64,000 nucleotides of DNA from positions 1 to 64,000 of the forward strand of contig NZ_LXKA01000382.1 of the NCBI RefSeq assembly GCF_001645125.1, read 5' to 3'. Within the stretch, counting starts at the first letter, position 1. Every line of letters starts with the position of its first letter. Origin of the DNA: Paraburkholderia ginsengiterrae (GTDB lineage Bacteria; Pseudomonadota; Gammaproteobacteria; Burkholderiales; Burkholderiaceae). Positions 18,182 to 26,534 of the stretch are shown one piece after another. A program made the translations under genes and the position numbers. The notes under the pieces were generated by a model. The model ran no database searches. It was not told the origin of the DNA and worked only from the letters and a program-made list of their open reading frames with translations.

Positions 18182-19247
18182 ACTTTACATCTCGGACGTC
18201 ACGCTGCGAGACGGCAGTCACGCAGTCCGGCATCAATACTCGATCGAACATGTAAAAGCGATTGCGCACGCACTTGACGAAGCTCGGGTTGATTCAATTG
18301 AAGTCGCTCATGGGGATGGACTTTCCGGTTCGAGTTTTAACTATGGTTTTGGCGCACATAGCGATGTGGAATGGATTTCCGCTGTCGCGGAAACGGTCAC
18401 ACACGCGAAAGTGGCAACATTGCTGCTTCCAGGGATTGGGACAACGCATGATTTGCGTGAAGCCTTTGATGCCGGTGCGCGCATCGTACGTGTGGCGACT
18501 CACTGCACGGAAGCTGATGTTGCTGCTCAGCATATTGGAAAGGCGCGTGAACTCGGCATGGAAGCGGTTGGCTTCCTGATGATGAGTCACATGGTCTCGC
18601 CTGCAGAGCTTGCCAAGCAGGCGCACCTGATGGAGAGCTACGGCGCGCAATGCATCTATGTGGTGGATTCAGGCGGGGCATTGACCATGGCCGGAGTTCG
18701 AGAACGAATTCGCGCCTTCAGAGACGTGCTAAGTCCAGCGACACAGACTGGCATACACGCGCATCATAACCTTGGGCTCGGTGTTGCCAACTCCGTCGTT
18801 GCGGTGGAGGAGGGCTGCGATCGGGTGGATGCGAGTCTTGCCGGTATGGGCGCGGGTGCAGGCAATGCGCCGCTGGAGGTGTTCATTGCCGTCGCCGACC
18901 GCATGGGATGGGTGCACGATTGCGATCTTCACGCGCTGATGGATGCCGCCGACGATCTGGTGCGTCCCTTGCAAGATAGACCGGTACGAGTCGACCGCGA
19001 AACGCTTGCACTGGGGTATGCAGGAGTCTACTCAAGCTTCTTGCGGCATGCGGAGGCGGCATCGCGTAAGTACGGCGTTTCGACCGTGACCATACTGGAG
19101 GAACTCGGACGACGCAGAATGGTGGGCGGGCAGGAGGACATGATTGTGGATGTCGCGCTCGATCTCGTCAAACACGAGGAAGAGCTGATAGTGGGTGTCG
19201 CGCTCGATCTCCTCAAGCGCGAGGATTCCAGACGTCCTCCTGTATGA
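18171..19247 (+). CDS. mhpE: 4-hydroxy-2-oxovalerate aldolase
   Basis: A 358-residue metal-dependent class II aldolase that splits 4-hydroxy-2-oxovalerate into pyruvate and acetaldehyde, which passes to the partner dehydrogenase. Active-site features are [15 protein letters not shown] (Arg13, Asp14, His17) and the metal-binding [15 protein letters not shown]. The ATG at 18171 follows GGGGAGAG and begins at the conserved N-terminus; the upstream ATG at 18126 lies inside the dehydrogenase gene. The C-terminus is slightly long: a block [14 protein letters not shown] is followed at once by its near copy [14 protein letters not shown]. The tail was therefore extended by a small internal tandem duplication at about 19140-19225. 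The GntR gene starts on its stop codon (ATGA). Confidence 0.95.
   Translation: MTTRLYISDVTLRDGSHAVRHQYSIEHVKAIAHALDEARVDSIEVAHGDGLSGSSFNYGFGAHSDVEWISAVAETVTHAKVATLLLPGIGTTHDLREAFDAGARIVRVATHCTEADVAAQHIGKARELGMEAVGFLMMSHMVSPAELAKQAHLMESYGAQCIYVVDSGGALTMAGVRERIRAFRDVLSPATQTGIHAHHNLGLGVANSVVAVEEGCDRVDASLAGMGAGAGNAPLEVFIAVADRMGWVHDCDLHALMDAADDLVRPLQDRPVRVDRETLALGYAGVYSSFLRHAEAASRKYGVSTVTILEELGRRRMVGGQEDMIVDVALDLVKHEEELIVGVALDLLKREDSRRPPV
19140..19225 (+). repeat. Short coding tandem repeat at the aldolase C-terminus
   Basis: Two adjacent units share GTCGCGCTCGATCTC and encode [12 protein letters not shown] and [12 protein letters not shown]. The first belongs to the normal aldolase ending; the second appears to be an added copy that keeps the frame and contributes the final extra residues. 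Confidence 0.7.
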
Positions 19248-19951
19248 ATACAAATCCTTCACTGCATCCGAGGCGATTGCGTGACCGCATCTACGACGCA
19301 GTGAGGGAACTCGTCGGTCAGGGCGTGTTCGTCCCCGGTCAACGATTGACTGAAGAGGATCTTGCCGCGCGCTTCGACGTATCCAGAACCCCAGTGCGCG
19401 AAGCGCTATTCCAGCTCGCGCGGGAAGGACTACTCGTGCGCACCGTTCGCGGATATGGGGTTCCCTCAATTGCGATGCCTGAGGTCGCTCAGCGGTTGCA
19501 GGTCCGATGCCTCGTGGATCCTGAACTCGCTCGTGTGGTCGTTTCTACGGCTGACGCGGAACAGTTGCTCGAACTCGTTGCCTGCATCGAGTTCGCGCGT
19601 GGCTTATTATCGGAGGGGACGGGACAGTCGCTCGCCGGTGCTTTCCATCGGCTACAGAAGTGTCTTATCCGATGCTGTTCAAACGCGGTGCTTGCACGTT
19701 GCTGCGACGCAATTGAAGACGACTTTGTAGCAGCACGACGAGGGCTGTTTGAGCGTCCGTGGAGCAGAGACCTCGCTGCGGAGCACCTTGATCGACTCCT
19801 GCGTGCCATCCAATTGCGTGACGCTGATAGTGCAGCGTGCGAGACCCGGGTCTTGATCGAAGGTTTGCTTCGTCAAATTGGTTCCTGCACGACAGGCGAA
19901 GGCGCAGAGCACAAAATCGTATCCTCTTTTGCGCGGGAAACCGGAAACTGA
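19244..19951 (+). CDS. GntR-family regulator (FCD/VanR-type), 1
   Basis: A 235-residue regulator. The winged helix domain (about 8-75) includes [20 protein letters not shown] and is followed by an all-helical FCD-type effector domain. It is translationally coupled to the aldolase (ATGA overlap), so it is made with the lower pathway it probably controls. The effector domain appears degenerate: I could not assign the usual Asp/His metal-site residues, and it is cysteine-rich around CLIRCCSN and ARCCDAIE. It is paralogous to the convergent GntR gene 11 bases downstream (shared [18 protein letters not shown]). Which of the two binds the TGCATACAGTACGCAAT sites cannot be told from sequence. Confidence 0.88.
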   Translation: MNTNPSLHPRRLRDRIYDAVRELVGQGVFVPGQRLTEEDLAARFDVSRTPVREALFQLAREGLLVRTVRGYGVPSIAMPEVAQRLQVRCLVDPELARVVVSTADAEQLLELVACIEFARGLLSEGTGQSLAGAFHRLQKCLIRCCSNAVLARCCDAIEDDFVAARRGLFERPWSRDLAAEHLDRLLRAIQLRDADSAACETRVLIEGLLRQIGSCTTGEGAEHKIVSSFARETGN

Positions 19952-19962
19952 GGCGATTCCGG

Positions 19963-20655
19963 CTATGCAGTGTTGTCCGGTTTGGCCCGAGCCTTTCCGC
20001 GCTTTGCTTCGGGCGAGTACCTGTCAATCAACGTTTCCACATAGTCCTTTGCGGCCCTTGCCGCAGCCTTGGAGTCGCGTGCCTTGATTGCGTCGACTAG
20101 CTGCCCGTCCCGCTCAATGGAAATTGCCCGATTGCTTTCGTCTCTGTAGTACTCGTTTCGGACCAGCAAAAACTGGTCTTCAAGGACGGCACACACTTTT
20201 GCGAGAGGTGTGTTGTGGCACATTTCGAGCAGCAGGGTACGAAATTCGTGCGCCGCAGCGACGAACGCAATGAATTTCGACTGTTCCGCCGCCTTTTTCA
20301 TTCGTCCGAACACTGCCTCGAGGGAGTCAAGCTGCTCTTCCGTACCAAAACGGGCTGCGTGCTCGGCCAGAGGCGGATCCAGGAGAAGCCTCACCCCCAT
20401 CCGCTGCAGGAAGTCCTGCGGCGTGTCCGCTATCAATGAATATCCGCGCTCGGACTGTTCGAGCAAACCCTCCCGGGCAAGCTGAAATAGCGCCTCACGT
20501 ACTGGTGTCCTGGACACGCCGTACCGCTCGGCTAACTCCAGCTCGACGAGTCGGCTGCCGGCGGGTATAACTCCGCTAAAGAGATCTTCTCGAAGCAGCC
20601 GATAGACCTGATCTCTTAGCCTGTCACTCTGGATGACCTTACGGGACATATTCAT
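19963..20655 (-). CDS. GntR-family regulator (FCD/VanR-type), 2
   Basis: A 230-residue GntR repressor-type protein. The N-terminal winged helix ([20 protein letters not shown]) is followed by a helical FCD domain (HEFRTLLLEMCHNTPLAKV) that would bind a carboxylic effector. The ATG at 20653-20655 is chosen because it gives the family N-terminus (MNMSRKVIQSDRLRDQVY); the ATG six bases on is equally possible, whereas the upstream ATG at 20751 adds about 32 unrelated residues. The start codon lies within a diverged copy of the shared operator, which suggests autoregulation. It is convergent with GntR 1 and divergent from the Rieske operon. The Lys/Arg-rich C-terminal tail is unusual. Confidence 0.88.
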   Translation of the reverse strand: MNMSRKVIQSDRLRDQVYRLLREDLFSGVIPAGSRLVELELAERYGVSRTPVREALFQLAREGLLEQSERGYSLIADTPQDFLQRMGVRLLLDPPLAEHAARFGTEEQLDSLEAVFGRMKKAAEQSKFIAFVAAAHEFRTLLLEMCHNTPLAKVCAVLEDQFLLVRNEYYRDESNRAISIERDGQLVDAIKARDSKAAARAAKDYVETLIDRYSPEAKRGKARAKPDNTA

Positions 20656-20670
20656 TGTGTACTTTGTGAG
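20651..20670 (-). promoter_or_regulatory. Predicted GntR operator, site D (diverged, on the GntR 2 start)
   Basis: The minus strand reads CTCACAAAGTACACAATGAA. Its right half (AGTACACAATGAA) matches the right half of site B in all but one position, while the left half has drifted. Because it covers the probable start codon of GntR 2, binding there would block that gene's own expression. Confidence 0.45.
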
Positions 20671-20943
20671 GGAAGCCTGTTGAAGAGCTGAGCTTGATTC
20701 TACGATGACCAACGCGCCGGCGGAAGCATTGGTTACCCACGGAAGACGCATTAACGAGAGTAATGCATAAGCATTTTTAAAATCAGTTGTTGCCTGAGGT
20801 TCTGCGCCCTACGATCAATATATCCGCGCGTCGACAAGCGACAGCGTCTGAAATGCTGCCGTGATGCGAGCGCGCCACACTGGTGATAGCAAGGTAGGCG
20901 CGCTCTCACAAACGCGGCGCGGAATCCATCCTAATAAACACGG

Positions 20944-20968
20944 TTCATTGCATACAGTACGCAATGAA
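20944..20968 (+). promoter_or_regulatory. Predicted GntR operator, site B (Rieske operon), near-perfect palindrome
   Basis: A 25-base element with arms TTCATTGC and GCAATGAA around ATACAGTAC. Only one of its twelve base-pair positions is mismatched. The core TGCATACAGTACGCAAT (20949-20965) recurs as sites A and C. It ends about 22 bases before the oxygenase start at 20991 and covers an upstream in-frame ATG (20964), which argues that the ATG is not the real start and that the site lies over the promoter or leader. Confidence 0.7.
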
Positions 20969-20990
20969 CAACGCTCAGGAGCGATCGAAC

Positions 20991-22151
20991 ATGGCACAAG
21001 GAAGCACGTTTGTCGACGAAAGTCTGCTTGAAAAGGTGCCGCGCTGGCGAAACTACCTCGCCGCCAAGCTGGGATTCCGCAATCATTGGTACCCGGTCAA
21101 GGCTTCGTCAGACGTTATCGAGGGTAGGGTGGTCCAGGCGACGGTCCTTGGTGAAGAAATACTTCTCAAGCGCATTAACGGCGAGGTCAAAGCGATCCGC
21201 GACCGTTGTTTGCACCGAGGAGTGAAGTTTTCCGAGAAGGTGGAATGCTACACCGAGGACACGATCACGTGCTGGTACCACGGTTTCACGTACAAGTGGG
21301 ACGGCGGTCGGCTCTGCGATATCCTCGCGTCCCCTGATAGCAAAGCGATCGGCCGACGAGCGGTTCGTACCTATCCGGTGCAGGAAGCAAAGGGTCTTGT
21401 GTTCGTTTTTGTTGGCGACGACGACTATAAGGCGCCTCCGCTAGCTGAGGACGTGCCGCCGACGTTTCTCGACGAGGACCTTGTAATGCATTGTGCGATT
21501 TACGAGGTTGATTCGAACTGGCGAGTAGCGTGTGAAAACGGCTTTGATGGTCTGCATGTCTATATCCATCGCTCCTCAGAGCTCGTCCCCGACACAATGC
21601 GGTCTCTACCGATCGGCCACCTCGCTAAATCTGGGGAAGTCGAGGTGCACGAAGCCTTCGGGGCCCCTAAGGGTGTTTACGACGCTTTCGCCAATCATAC
21701 GAGCATCTGGGAAGGCAAGGTGGATGGCCAGGTGGTCGTAACCGGCACCAAACGGGTGTCGGATAAGCCCACACGCACCACTGCGGCGTCGCTGTGGATG
21801 CCGTGCGGTTTGCGCGTGGATGACTTTCCCGACCAGGACATCACTCAGTTCGAGTTCTACGTGCCCGTTACTGAGGAGAAGCACCTCTATGTGATGCTGG
21901 TCGGCAAGCGGGTCGACAGCGAGCAGGACAAGGAGCATTTCAACCACGAGTTCTGGAATCGCTGGAAACCAATCGGGTTTGAAAACTTCAATGCACAGGA
22001 CATCGAGGCGCGTCTCGCCTTGCAAAAATTTTATCGTCGTGACACCGCTTGGCTTGATGAAATGCTTATCGAAGGTGATTCGCCGCTGATCAAGTGGCGC
22101 GAACTGTGTCACCGGCACACACGTGGGATTCAGAAGCCCGAGCATCTTTGA
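20991..22151 (+). CDS. Rieske non-haem iron oxygenase, terminal component, CarAa-like
   Basis: A 386-residue terminal oxygenase subunit. The Rieske 2Fe-2S ligands are C73, H75, C94 and H97 (CLHRG ... CWYHG). The mononuclear iron site is D186, H189, H193 (NGFDGLHVYIH) with D337 as the likely third ligand. Spacing and flanking sequence match carbazole 1,9a-dioxygenase CarAa and 2-oxoquinoline 8-monooxygenase, which are alpha3 enzymes without a beta subunit; no beta-subunit gene is present. The ATG at 20991 follows AGGAG by 9 bases and is preferred to 20964. The reductase and ferredoxin needed for electron supply are in the same operon. Reaction: probably angular or lateral dioxygenation of a bicyclic or N-containing aromatic; the substrate is inferred only from similarity. 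Confidence 0.88.
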   Translation: MAQGSTFVDESLLEKVPRWRNYLAAKLGFRNHWYPVKASSDVIEGRVVQATVLGEEILLKRINGEVKAIRDRCLHRGVKFSEKVECYTEDTITCWYHGFTYKWDGGRLCDILASPDSKAIGRRAVRTYPVQEAKGLVFVFVGDDDYKAPPLAEDVPPTFLDEDLVMHCAIYEVDSNWRVACENGFDGLHVYIHRSSELVPDTMRSLPIGHLAKSGEVEVHEAFGAPKGVYDAFANHTSIWEGKVDGQVVVTGTKRVSDKPTRTTAASLWMPCGLRVDDFPDQDITQFEFYVPVTEEKHLYVMLVGKRVDSEQDKEHFNHEFWNRWKPIGFENFNAQDIEARLALQKFYRRDTAWLDEMLIEGDSPLIKWRELCHRHTRGIQKPEHL

Positions 22152-22183
22152 TTTCCCGCGAGTCGGGTTGTGAGGCGATGTCA

Positions 22184-23428
22184 ATGAAAACTGAACGCCA
22201 TGACGCACCGATTGTCGTGATCGGTGGTGGACTTACCGGCGTGCATGCCGTCGAATCGTTGCGAAAAGCTGGGTTCGCCGGGCGCATTATTCTTTCAGAC
22301 AAGGAGTCGCGTCTGCCGTACGACCGGCCGCCGTTGTCGAAATCAGTGTTACTCGAAAAGGAGAAGGTTCCCAATATTCAGCTCCGCAATCAGGCCTTCT
22401 ACGAAAATAACAAGGTGGAGTTGAAATTTAGTTGTGGAGCAACGCAGATTGACCGGCAAGCACGGGTCGTGCGGTTCGACGACGGATCAGAACTTCCGTA
22501 CGACCAACTTCTTCTTGCTACGGGCTCCTCGCCGCGCACGCTTCCAATGTTTGCGCCAAGTATGCCCGGTGTTTTCTACCTGCGTAACCTCGATGACTCG
22601 CTAAATTTGCGTGACGCGCTCCGTTCTATCTCTCGTGTTCTTATCGTTGGTGCAGGTGTGATCGGGCTGGAGGTAGCCGCAGCGGCGCGCGAGCTAGGTG
22701 TGGATGTAACGGTTATTGAAGCTGCGGAACGACCAATGCAACGTGCTGCCTGTCGTGTCGTAGCCGATTACATACGCGGTCGTCACGAAGCGATGGGTGT
22801 CGAAATCCTGACCGGCGTCACGATTGCATTCGCGCTTACCCGCGATGGGCAGTGGCACGTAACGTCAACTGACGGACGCGTCATGTCTGGAGACGCGGTT
22901 GTAGTCGGAGTTGGTGTAGCTCCGAATATTGACCTCGCTCAGGCCGCAGGATTGGAAACCTCTCCTCGCGGAATTGAGGTTGACGGGTACGGCCGAACGA
23001 CAGATCCGTTCATTTATGCTGCGGGCGAGGTGGCCTATCACTTTAACACGCGTAGTGGCCAGTATGACCGGCAGGAAAACTGGCACCACGCAGCAGCGCA
23101 CGGAACCCATGTTGGTCGCGCGATGGTCGCGCCCTCGGATCCATACGAGGAAATCTGTGGCTACTGGTCAGACCAATATGATTTTTCTCTTCAATGTTAT
23201 GGCTCATCAATTGGGGAGAGAGACATTCTTCGAGGTGAACCGACTTCGGACAGATTTTGTGTCTTTCATACCGTGGACGGGGTGGTTGCCGGCGTCAGCG
23301 CGATAAATGCCTCGCGCGATCTGCGCATCGGCAAATTACTCGTAAGGACGCGAGCACGAATTCCAGAGTCTGTTCTTTCGGACGCATCCGCAGATCTGAC
23401 AAGCTGGTCTGCCGACTCGGTTCTTTAA
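22184..23428 (+). CDS. FAD-dependent ferredoxin reductase of the Rieske oxygenase
   Basis: A 414-residue NAD(P)H:ferredoxin reductase of the BphA4/ThcD type. The N-terminal FAD motif is IVVIGGGLTGVHAVESLRKA, followed by YDRPPLSKSVL. The NADH-binding motif is VLIVGAGVIGLEVAAAAREL. The second FAD motif ends in FIYAAGEVA, where the usual Asp of GD is Glu. The final domain resembles the reductase C-terminal domain. The ATG at 22184 has GAGG 8 bases upstream, so the earlier in-frame ATGs at 22094 and 22178 are less likely. It should pass electrons to the Rieske ferredoxin at 24890 and then to the CarAa-like oxygenase. Confidence 0.9.
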   Translation: MKTERHDAPIVVIGGGLTGVHAVESLRKAGFAGRIILSDKESRLPYDRPPLSKSVLLEKEKVPNIQLRNQAFYENNKVELKFSCGATQIDRQARVVRFDDGSELPYDQLLLATGSSPRTLPMFAPSMPGVFYLRNLDDSLNLRDALRSISRVLIVGAGVIGLEVAAAARELGVDVTVIEAAERPMQRAACRVVADYIRGRHEAMGVEILTGVTIAFALTRDGQWHVTSTDGRVMSGDAVVVGVGVAPNIDLAQAAGLETSPRGIEVDGYGRTTDPFIYAAGEVAYHFNTRSGQYDRQENWHHAAAHGTHVGRAMVAPSDPYEEICGYWSDQYDFSLQCYGSSIGERDILRGEPTSDRFCVFHTVDGVVAGVSAINASRDLRIGKLLVRTRARIPESVLSDASADLTSWSADSVL

Positions 23429-23494
23429 CGCTGCAAAAGGCGGAGGGGTGATGACCGTTGTTCATCGATCCGCCTAAACGACGAGATTACTTTC

Positions 23495-23917
23495 ATGACT
23501 ATGAGCATTCGGCCATTCCATTTGGCCTTTCCTGTTGATGACCTTGAGGCCGCCCGTCGCTTCTATGGCGACATGCTTGGGTGCCCGGAAGGACGAAGTT
23601 CAGATCACTGGATCGACTTCGACCTGTTTGGCCACCAGATTGTTACTCACTTGCAGGCGTGCCCCGGGGAGCGGGTGACCAACGATGTGGATGGCCACAA
23701 TGTACCGGTTCCGCACTTCGGTGTCGTGTTGTCCATGGATGATTTCAATTCACTGGCAGACCGTCTTCGTGCGAAAGGTGTTCAGTTCATCCTCGAGCCG
23801 CAAGTTCGCTTCGAGGGACAAGTGGGAGAACAAGCAACGATGTTCTTCATGGATCCCGCCGGGAATGCACTCGAATTTAAGGCGCTGCGAGATCTCGCAC
23901 AGCTGTTCGCGAAGTGA
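23495..23917 (+). CDS. VOC-family protein (glyoxalase/extradiol dioxygenase fold)
   Basis: A 140-residue single-module vicinal oxygen chelate protein. Typical features are [20 protein letters not shown] at the start, VPHFGVVL in the second beta-alpha unit, and [16 protein letters not shown] at the end. H9, H74 and the C-terminal Glu are candidate metal ligands. Members act as glyoxalases, isomerases, ring-cleavage dioxygenases or binding proteins, so the reaction is open. Its place directly after the oxygenase reductase suggests a step on the hydroxylated product. The stop overlaps an upstream in-frame ATG of the next gene. Confidence 0.82.
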   Translation: MTMSIRPFHLAFPVDDLEAARRFYGDMLGCPEGRSSDHWIDFDLFGHQIVTHLQACPGERVTNDVDGHNVPVPHFGVVLSMDDFNSLADRLRAKGVQFILEPQVRFEGQVGEQATMFFMDPAGNALEFKALRDLAQLFAK

Positions 23918-23928
23918 GGTGTGACGAG

Positions 23929-24870
23929 ATGCAATTGTTGATGGCAATGACCGGCAAGGATGGTACGGAATGGCTGAACGCAGTACGCGACGCGATGCCG
24001 GGCGCGCAGGTGCGCAGTTGGACTGCAGACGATGACGCCGCCGCAGATTACGCACTCGTGTGGCGGCCTGACCCTCGCGTACTAAAGGGGCGGCACGGCT
24101 TAAAAGCCGTATTTAACATGGGCGCGGGCGCCGATGCGCTGCTTGCGCTAGCCAAGGAGGATCCGGAACTTGTACCAGAAAGCTTACCGGTCTTTCGTAT
24201 CGAAGACGCAGGGATGGCGGGTCAGATGGCGGAGTACGCATTGTATGCGGCACTCCGGCATCTCAGACGATTCAGGGAATATGAACTGCAGCAACGCGTA
24301 CAAACATGGCGACCATTGCGACCGCGCCTGGCGCAGGATTTCAATGTGGGGATTCTGGGTCTTGGCAGCCTTGGAGCCGAAGTGGCTCGAAGATTGGTCG
24401 GATGGGGATTCAACGTAAGAGGTTTTAGCCGTCGCGAAAAAGATATCGAAGGTGTGCAGTGCTTTGCGGGGGATAAAGCGTTCGATGCGTTCCTGACGGA
24501 TCTGGACGTTCTTATTAATCTCCTGCCCGCCACTTCGCAGACGCACGGAATACTGGAGAAGAAATGCTTCTCCAAACTTCGGCGTGGTGCGCTGGTCGTC
24601 AATCTGGCTCGTGGGTCACACCTTGTTCAGGACGATCTTCTTGACGCAGTCAGATCTGGTCAGGTCGGCGGAGCGATGCTTGATGTGTTCTCCGTCGAGC
24701 CCCTGCCTAGTCAGCATCCATTCTGGTCTGAACCAGCGATCACGCTGACTCCGCATATTTCGGCAGTGACCCAGGTCAATGAATCGGCTGCGCAAGTTTC
24801 AAAAAAGATCGCGATGCTCGAGCGTGGCATGACACCTGGTGGTCGGGTCGACTTTGCGCTTGGCTATTGA
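23929..24870 (+). CDS. D-isomer 2-hydroxyacid dehydrogenase (GhrA-like)
   Basis: A 313-residue NAD(P)-dependent reductase of the glyoxylate/hydroxypyruvate reductase A group. The dinucleotide motif is GILGLGSLGAEVARRL. The catalytic Arg is in NLARGSHLVQ, the Glu in DVFSVEPLP, and the His in TPHISAVT. The ATG at 23929 lies at the normal N-terminus (MQLLMAMTGKDGTEW); the ATG at 23914 overlaps the previous gene. In a ring-degradation operon it may reduce a 2-oxo acid side product formed after ring fission, which is not a standard meta-pathway step. The substrate is unknown. Confidence 0.85.
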   Translation: MQLLMAMTGKDGTEWLNAVRDAMPGAQVRSWTADDDAAADYALVWRPDPRVLKGRHGLKAVFNMGAGADALLALAKEDPELVPESLPVFRIEDAGMAGQMAEYALYAALRHLRRFREYELQQRVQTWRPLRPRLAQDFNVGILGLGSLGAEVARRLVGWGFNVRGFSRREKDIEGVQCFAGDKAFDAFLTDLDVLINLLPATSQTHGILEKKCFSKLRRGALVVNLARGSHLVQDDLLDAVRSGQVGGAMLDVFSVEPLPSQHPFWSEPAITLTPHISAVTQVNESAAQVSKKIAMLERGMTPGGRVDFALGY

Positions 24871-24889
24871 TAACCGTATGGGAGGAAAG

Positions 24890-25207
24890 ATGGAAAAGAG
24901 GATTTTCTTGTGTCAGAAGTCAGCTGTGCCAGCCAACGGTGTTGTGCAAGTCTGTCCCGAAGGGCGCAGTGATGGTATCGCGGTCTATGACGTGGAAGGT
25001 AAGTATTACGCTACCGAAGATATGTGTACGCACGGGATGGTGGCACTTTCTGGTGGCGACCTGGAAGGTGCAACGATCTTTTGTCCGCTTCACGGCGGCG
25101 CCTTCGACGTTCGTACCGGTGAAGCGCTGGAAAAGCCGTGCACGATAGCGCTCAAGACATTTCAGATTTTCGAGGAAGGCGACGCACTCTACAGTGCGCT
25201 CGACTGA
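24890..25207 (+). CDS. Rieske-type ferredoxin
   Basis: A 105-residue 2Fe-2S electron carrier. Cluster ligands are in CTHGMVALS (Cys-x-His) and CPLHGGAFD (Cys-x2-His), as in BphA3 and CarAc. The ATG at 24890 follows GGGAGGAAAG at ideal spacing. Upstream in-frame ATGs lie inside the previous gene or on the ribosome site. It should carry electrons from the flavoprotein at 22184 to the CarAa-like oxygenase at 20991, completing a three-component system, though two unrelated genes separate it from the reductase gene. Confidence 0.92.
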   Translation: MEKRIFLCQKSAVPANGVVQVCPEGRSDGIAVYDVEGKYYATEDMCTHGMVALSGGDLEGATIFCPLHGGAFDVRTGEALEKPCTIALKTFQIFEEGDALYSALD

Positions 25208-25256
25208 TGGGCAAAAAACACGCCCCAAGGGGACGGCTAAATTCAAGGTGATCGCG

Positions 25257-26534
25257 ATGTTTAGTAAGGAAGACAACGAAATTCTGTGTCGTGTCGGGCC
25301 TGGAACCCCGATGGGGAAGACCTTCAGAAGCATGTGGATGCCGTTCATGCTGCCAGAAGAGCTTCCTGCGCCTGATTGTCCGCCCGTTCGCGTACGGCTG
25401 CTTGGAGAAGATCTCGTCGCGTTTCGCGATTCAGAGGGAAGAATCGGCTTGCTGGACCGGTACTGTCCGCATCGTCGCGTCGATCTGTTTTTCGGGCGCA
25501 ACGAAGAGTGTGGCCTTCGTTGTGTCTACCACGGCTGGAAATTTGATGTGACTGGCAAAATTGTCGATATGCCAGCGGAGCCCGAGAATACCCAGATGAA
25601 AGAGGACACGCGGATTAAGAGTTATCCCGTGATCGAATGGGGTGGCGTCATCTGGGCATATATGGGCGATCAAGCGACGATGCCTGCGAAGCCTCCGGAA
25701 ATGGAATGGGGGCTTGTCCCGGCGGAGGCTCGGTTTATTACAAAACGTCTGCAGCGTACAAATTATGCGCAGGGCGTGGAAGGCGGAATCGATTCGAGCC
25801 ATGTTGGCATTCTTCATAGTCACCTTGACCCTGAACATCCCGAATTACCATTCCGGCAGCGTCAAATATCGCCTAATCTGGCGATTCCGTACCTGGCGTC
25901 GGACACTGCGCCCCGATTCTTCATTCGACCGACCAACTACGGAATGGCTATTGGCGCGCGACGAAACGCGAGCGATGAGGAATACTATTGGCGCGTCACG
26001 CAGTATCTCGCTCCCTTTTACACAATGATCGCGCCGTTACGGGAGGGGCGAGCATTCATGGGACATGCGTGGACACCAATCGACGACCACAATTGCTGGG
26101 TCTTCACCATGACCTGGAATAGCGATCGTCCGCTTGATGCCGACGAACTGGACCATGGCGCTGTGCATTCAGAGGTAACAGACGACGGCACTTACCGGCC
26201 GCTATTGTCCTCCGAGAACGACTACGGGCTAGACCGCGTCCGCCAAAAGCTGTACAGCTCGACAGGAATCGAGGGTATTGGCATGCAGGACACTGCCATC
26301 CAGGAGAGCATGGGCGCCATCGTGGATCGATCAGTTGAAAATCTCGGTTCGGGCGATGCCGCGATCGCGGGTTTTCGGCGAAGCATCCTCAAGCTCGCAA
26401 AAGAGCGGGAGTCGAGCGCGCGTCTCGAAATTGCCGATAACCCTCAATGGTTTCGCGTTCGATCCACCGCTGCGATTCTTCCGCATGGTACGGATTTTCT
26501 TGAAGGCACTGCTGCTTATACCAAGGTGGATTGA
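25257..26534 (+). CDS. Rieske oxygenase, phenoxybenzoate/phthalate dioxygenase-like (class IA type)
   Basis: A 425-residue terminal oxygenase. Rieske ligands are C70, H72, C89 and H92 (YCPHR ... CVYHGW). The iron site has D179, H182 and H187 (GGIDSSHVGILH). The start (VGPGTPMGKTFRSMWMP) and FFGRNEECGLRCVYHGWK are characteristic of PobA (phenoxybenzoate dioxygenase) and related single-subunit enzymes that work with a PobB-type reductase containing FMN and plant-type 2Fe-2S. No such reductase is in this operon; the nearest candidate is the fused reductase at 32301. The ATG at 25257 follows AAGGTGATCG. Its 3' end overlaps the convergent LysR gene by 19 bases. Diaryl-ether cleavage or demethylation are both possible. 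Confidence 0.88.
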   Translation: MFSKEDNEILCRVGPGTPMGKTFRSMWMPFMLPEELPAPDCPPVRVRLLGEDLVAFRDSEGRIGLLDRYCPHRRVDLFFGRNEECGLRCVYHGWKFDVTGKIVDMPAEPENTQMKEDTRIKSYPVIEWGGVIWAYMGDQATMPAKPPEMEWGLVPAEARFITKRLQRTNYAQGVEGGIDSSHVGILHSHLDPEHPELPFRQRQISPNLAIPYLASDTAPRFFIRPTNYGMAIGARRNASDEEYYWRVTQYLAPFYTMIAPLREGRAFMGHAWTPIDDHNCWVFTMTWNSDRPLDADELDHGAVHSEVTDDGTYRPLLSSENDYGLDRVRQKLYSSTGIEGIGMQDTAIQESMGAIVDRSVENLGSGDAAIAGFRRSILKLAKERESSARLEIADNPQWFRVRSTAAILPHGTDFLEGTAAYTKVD

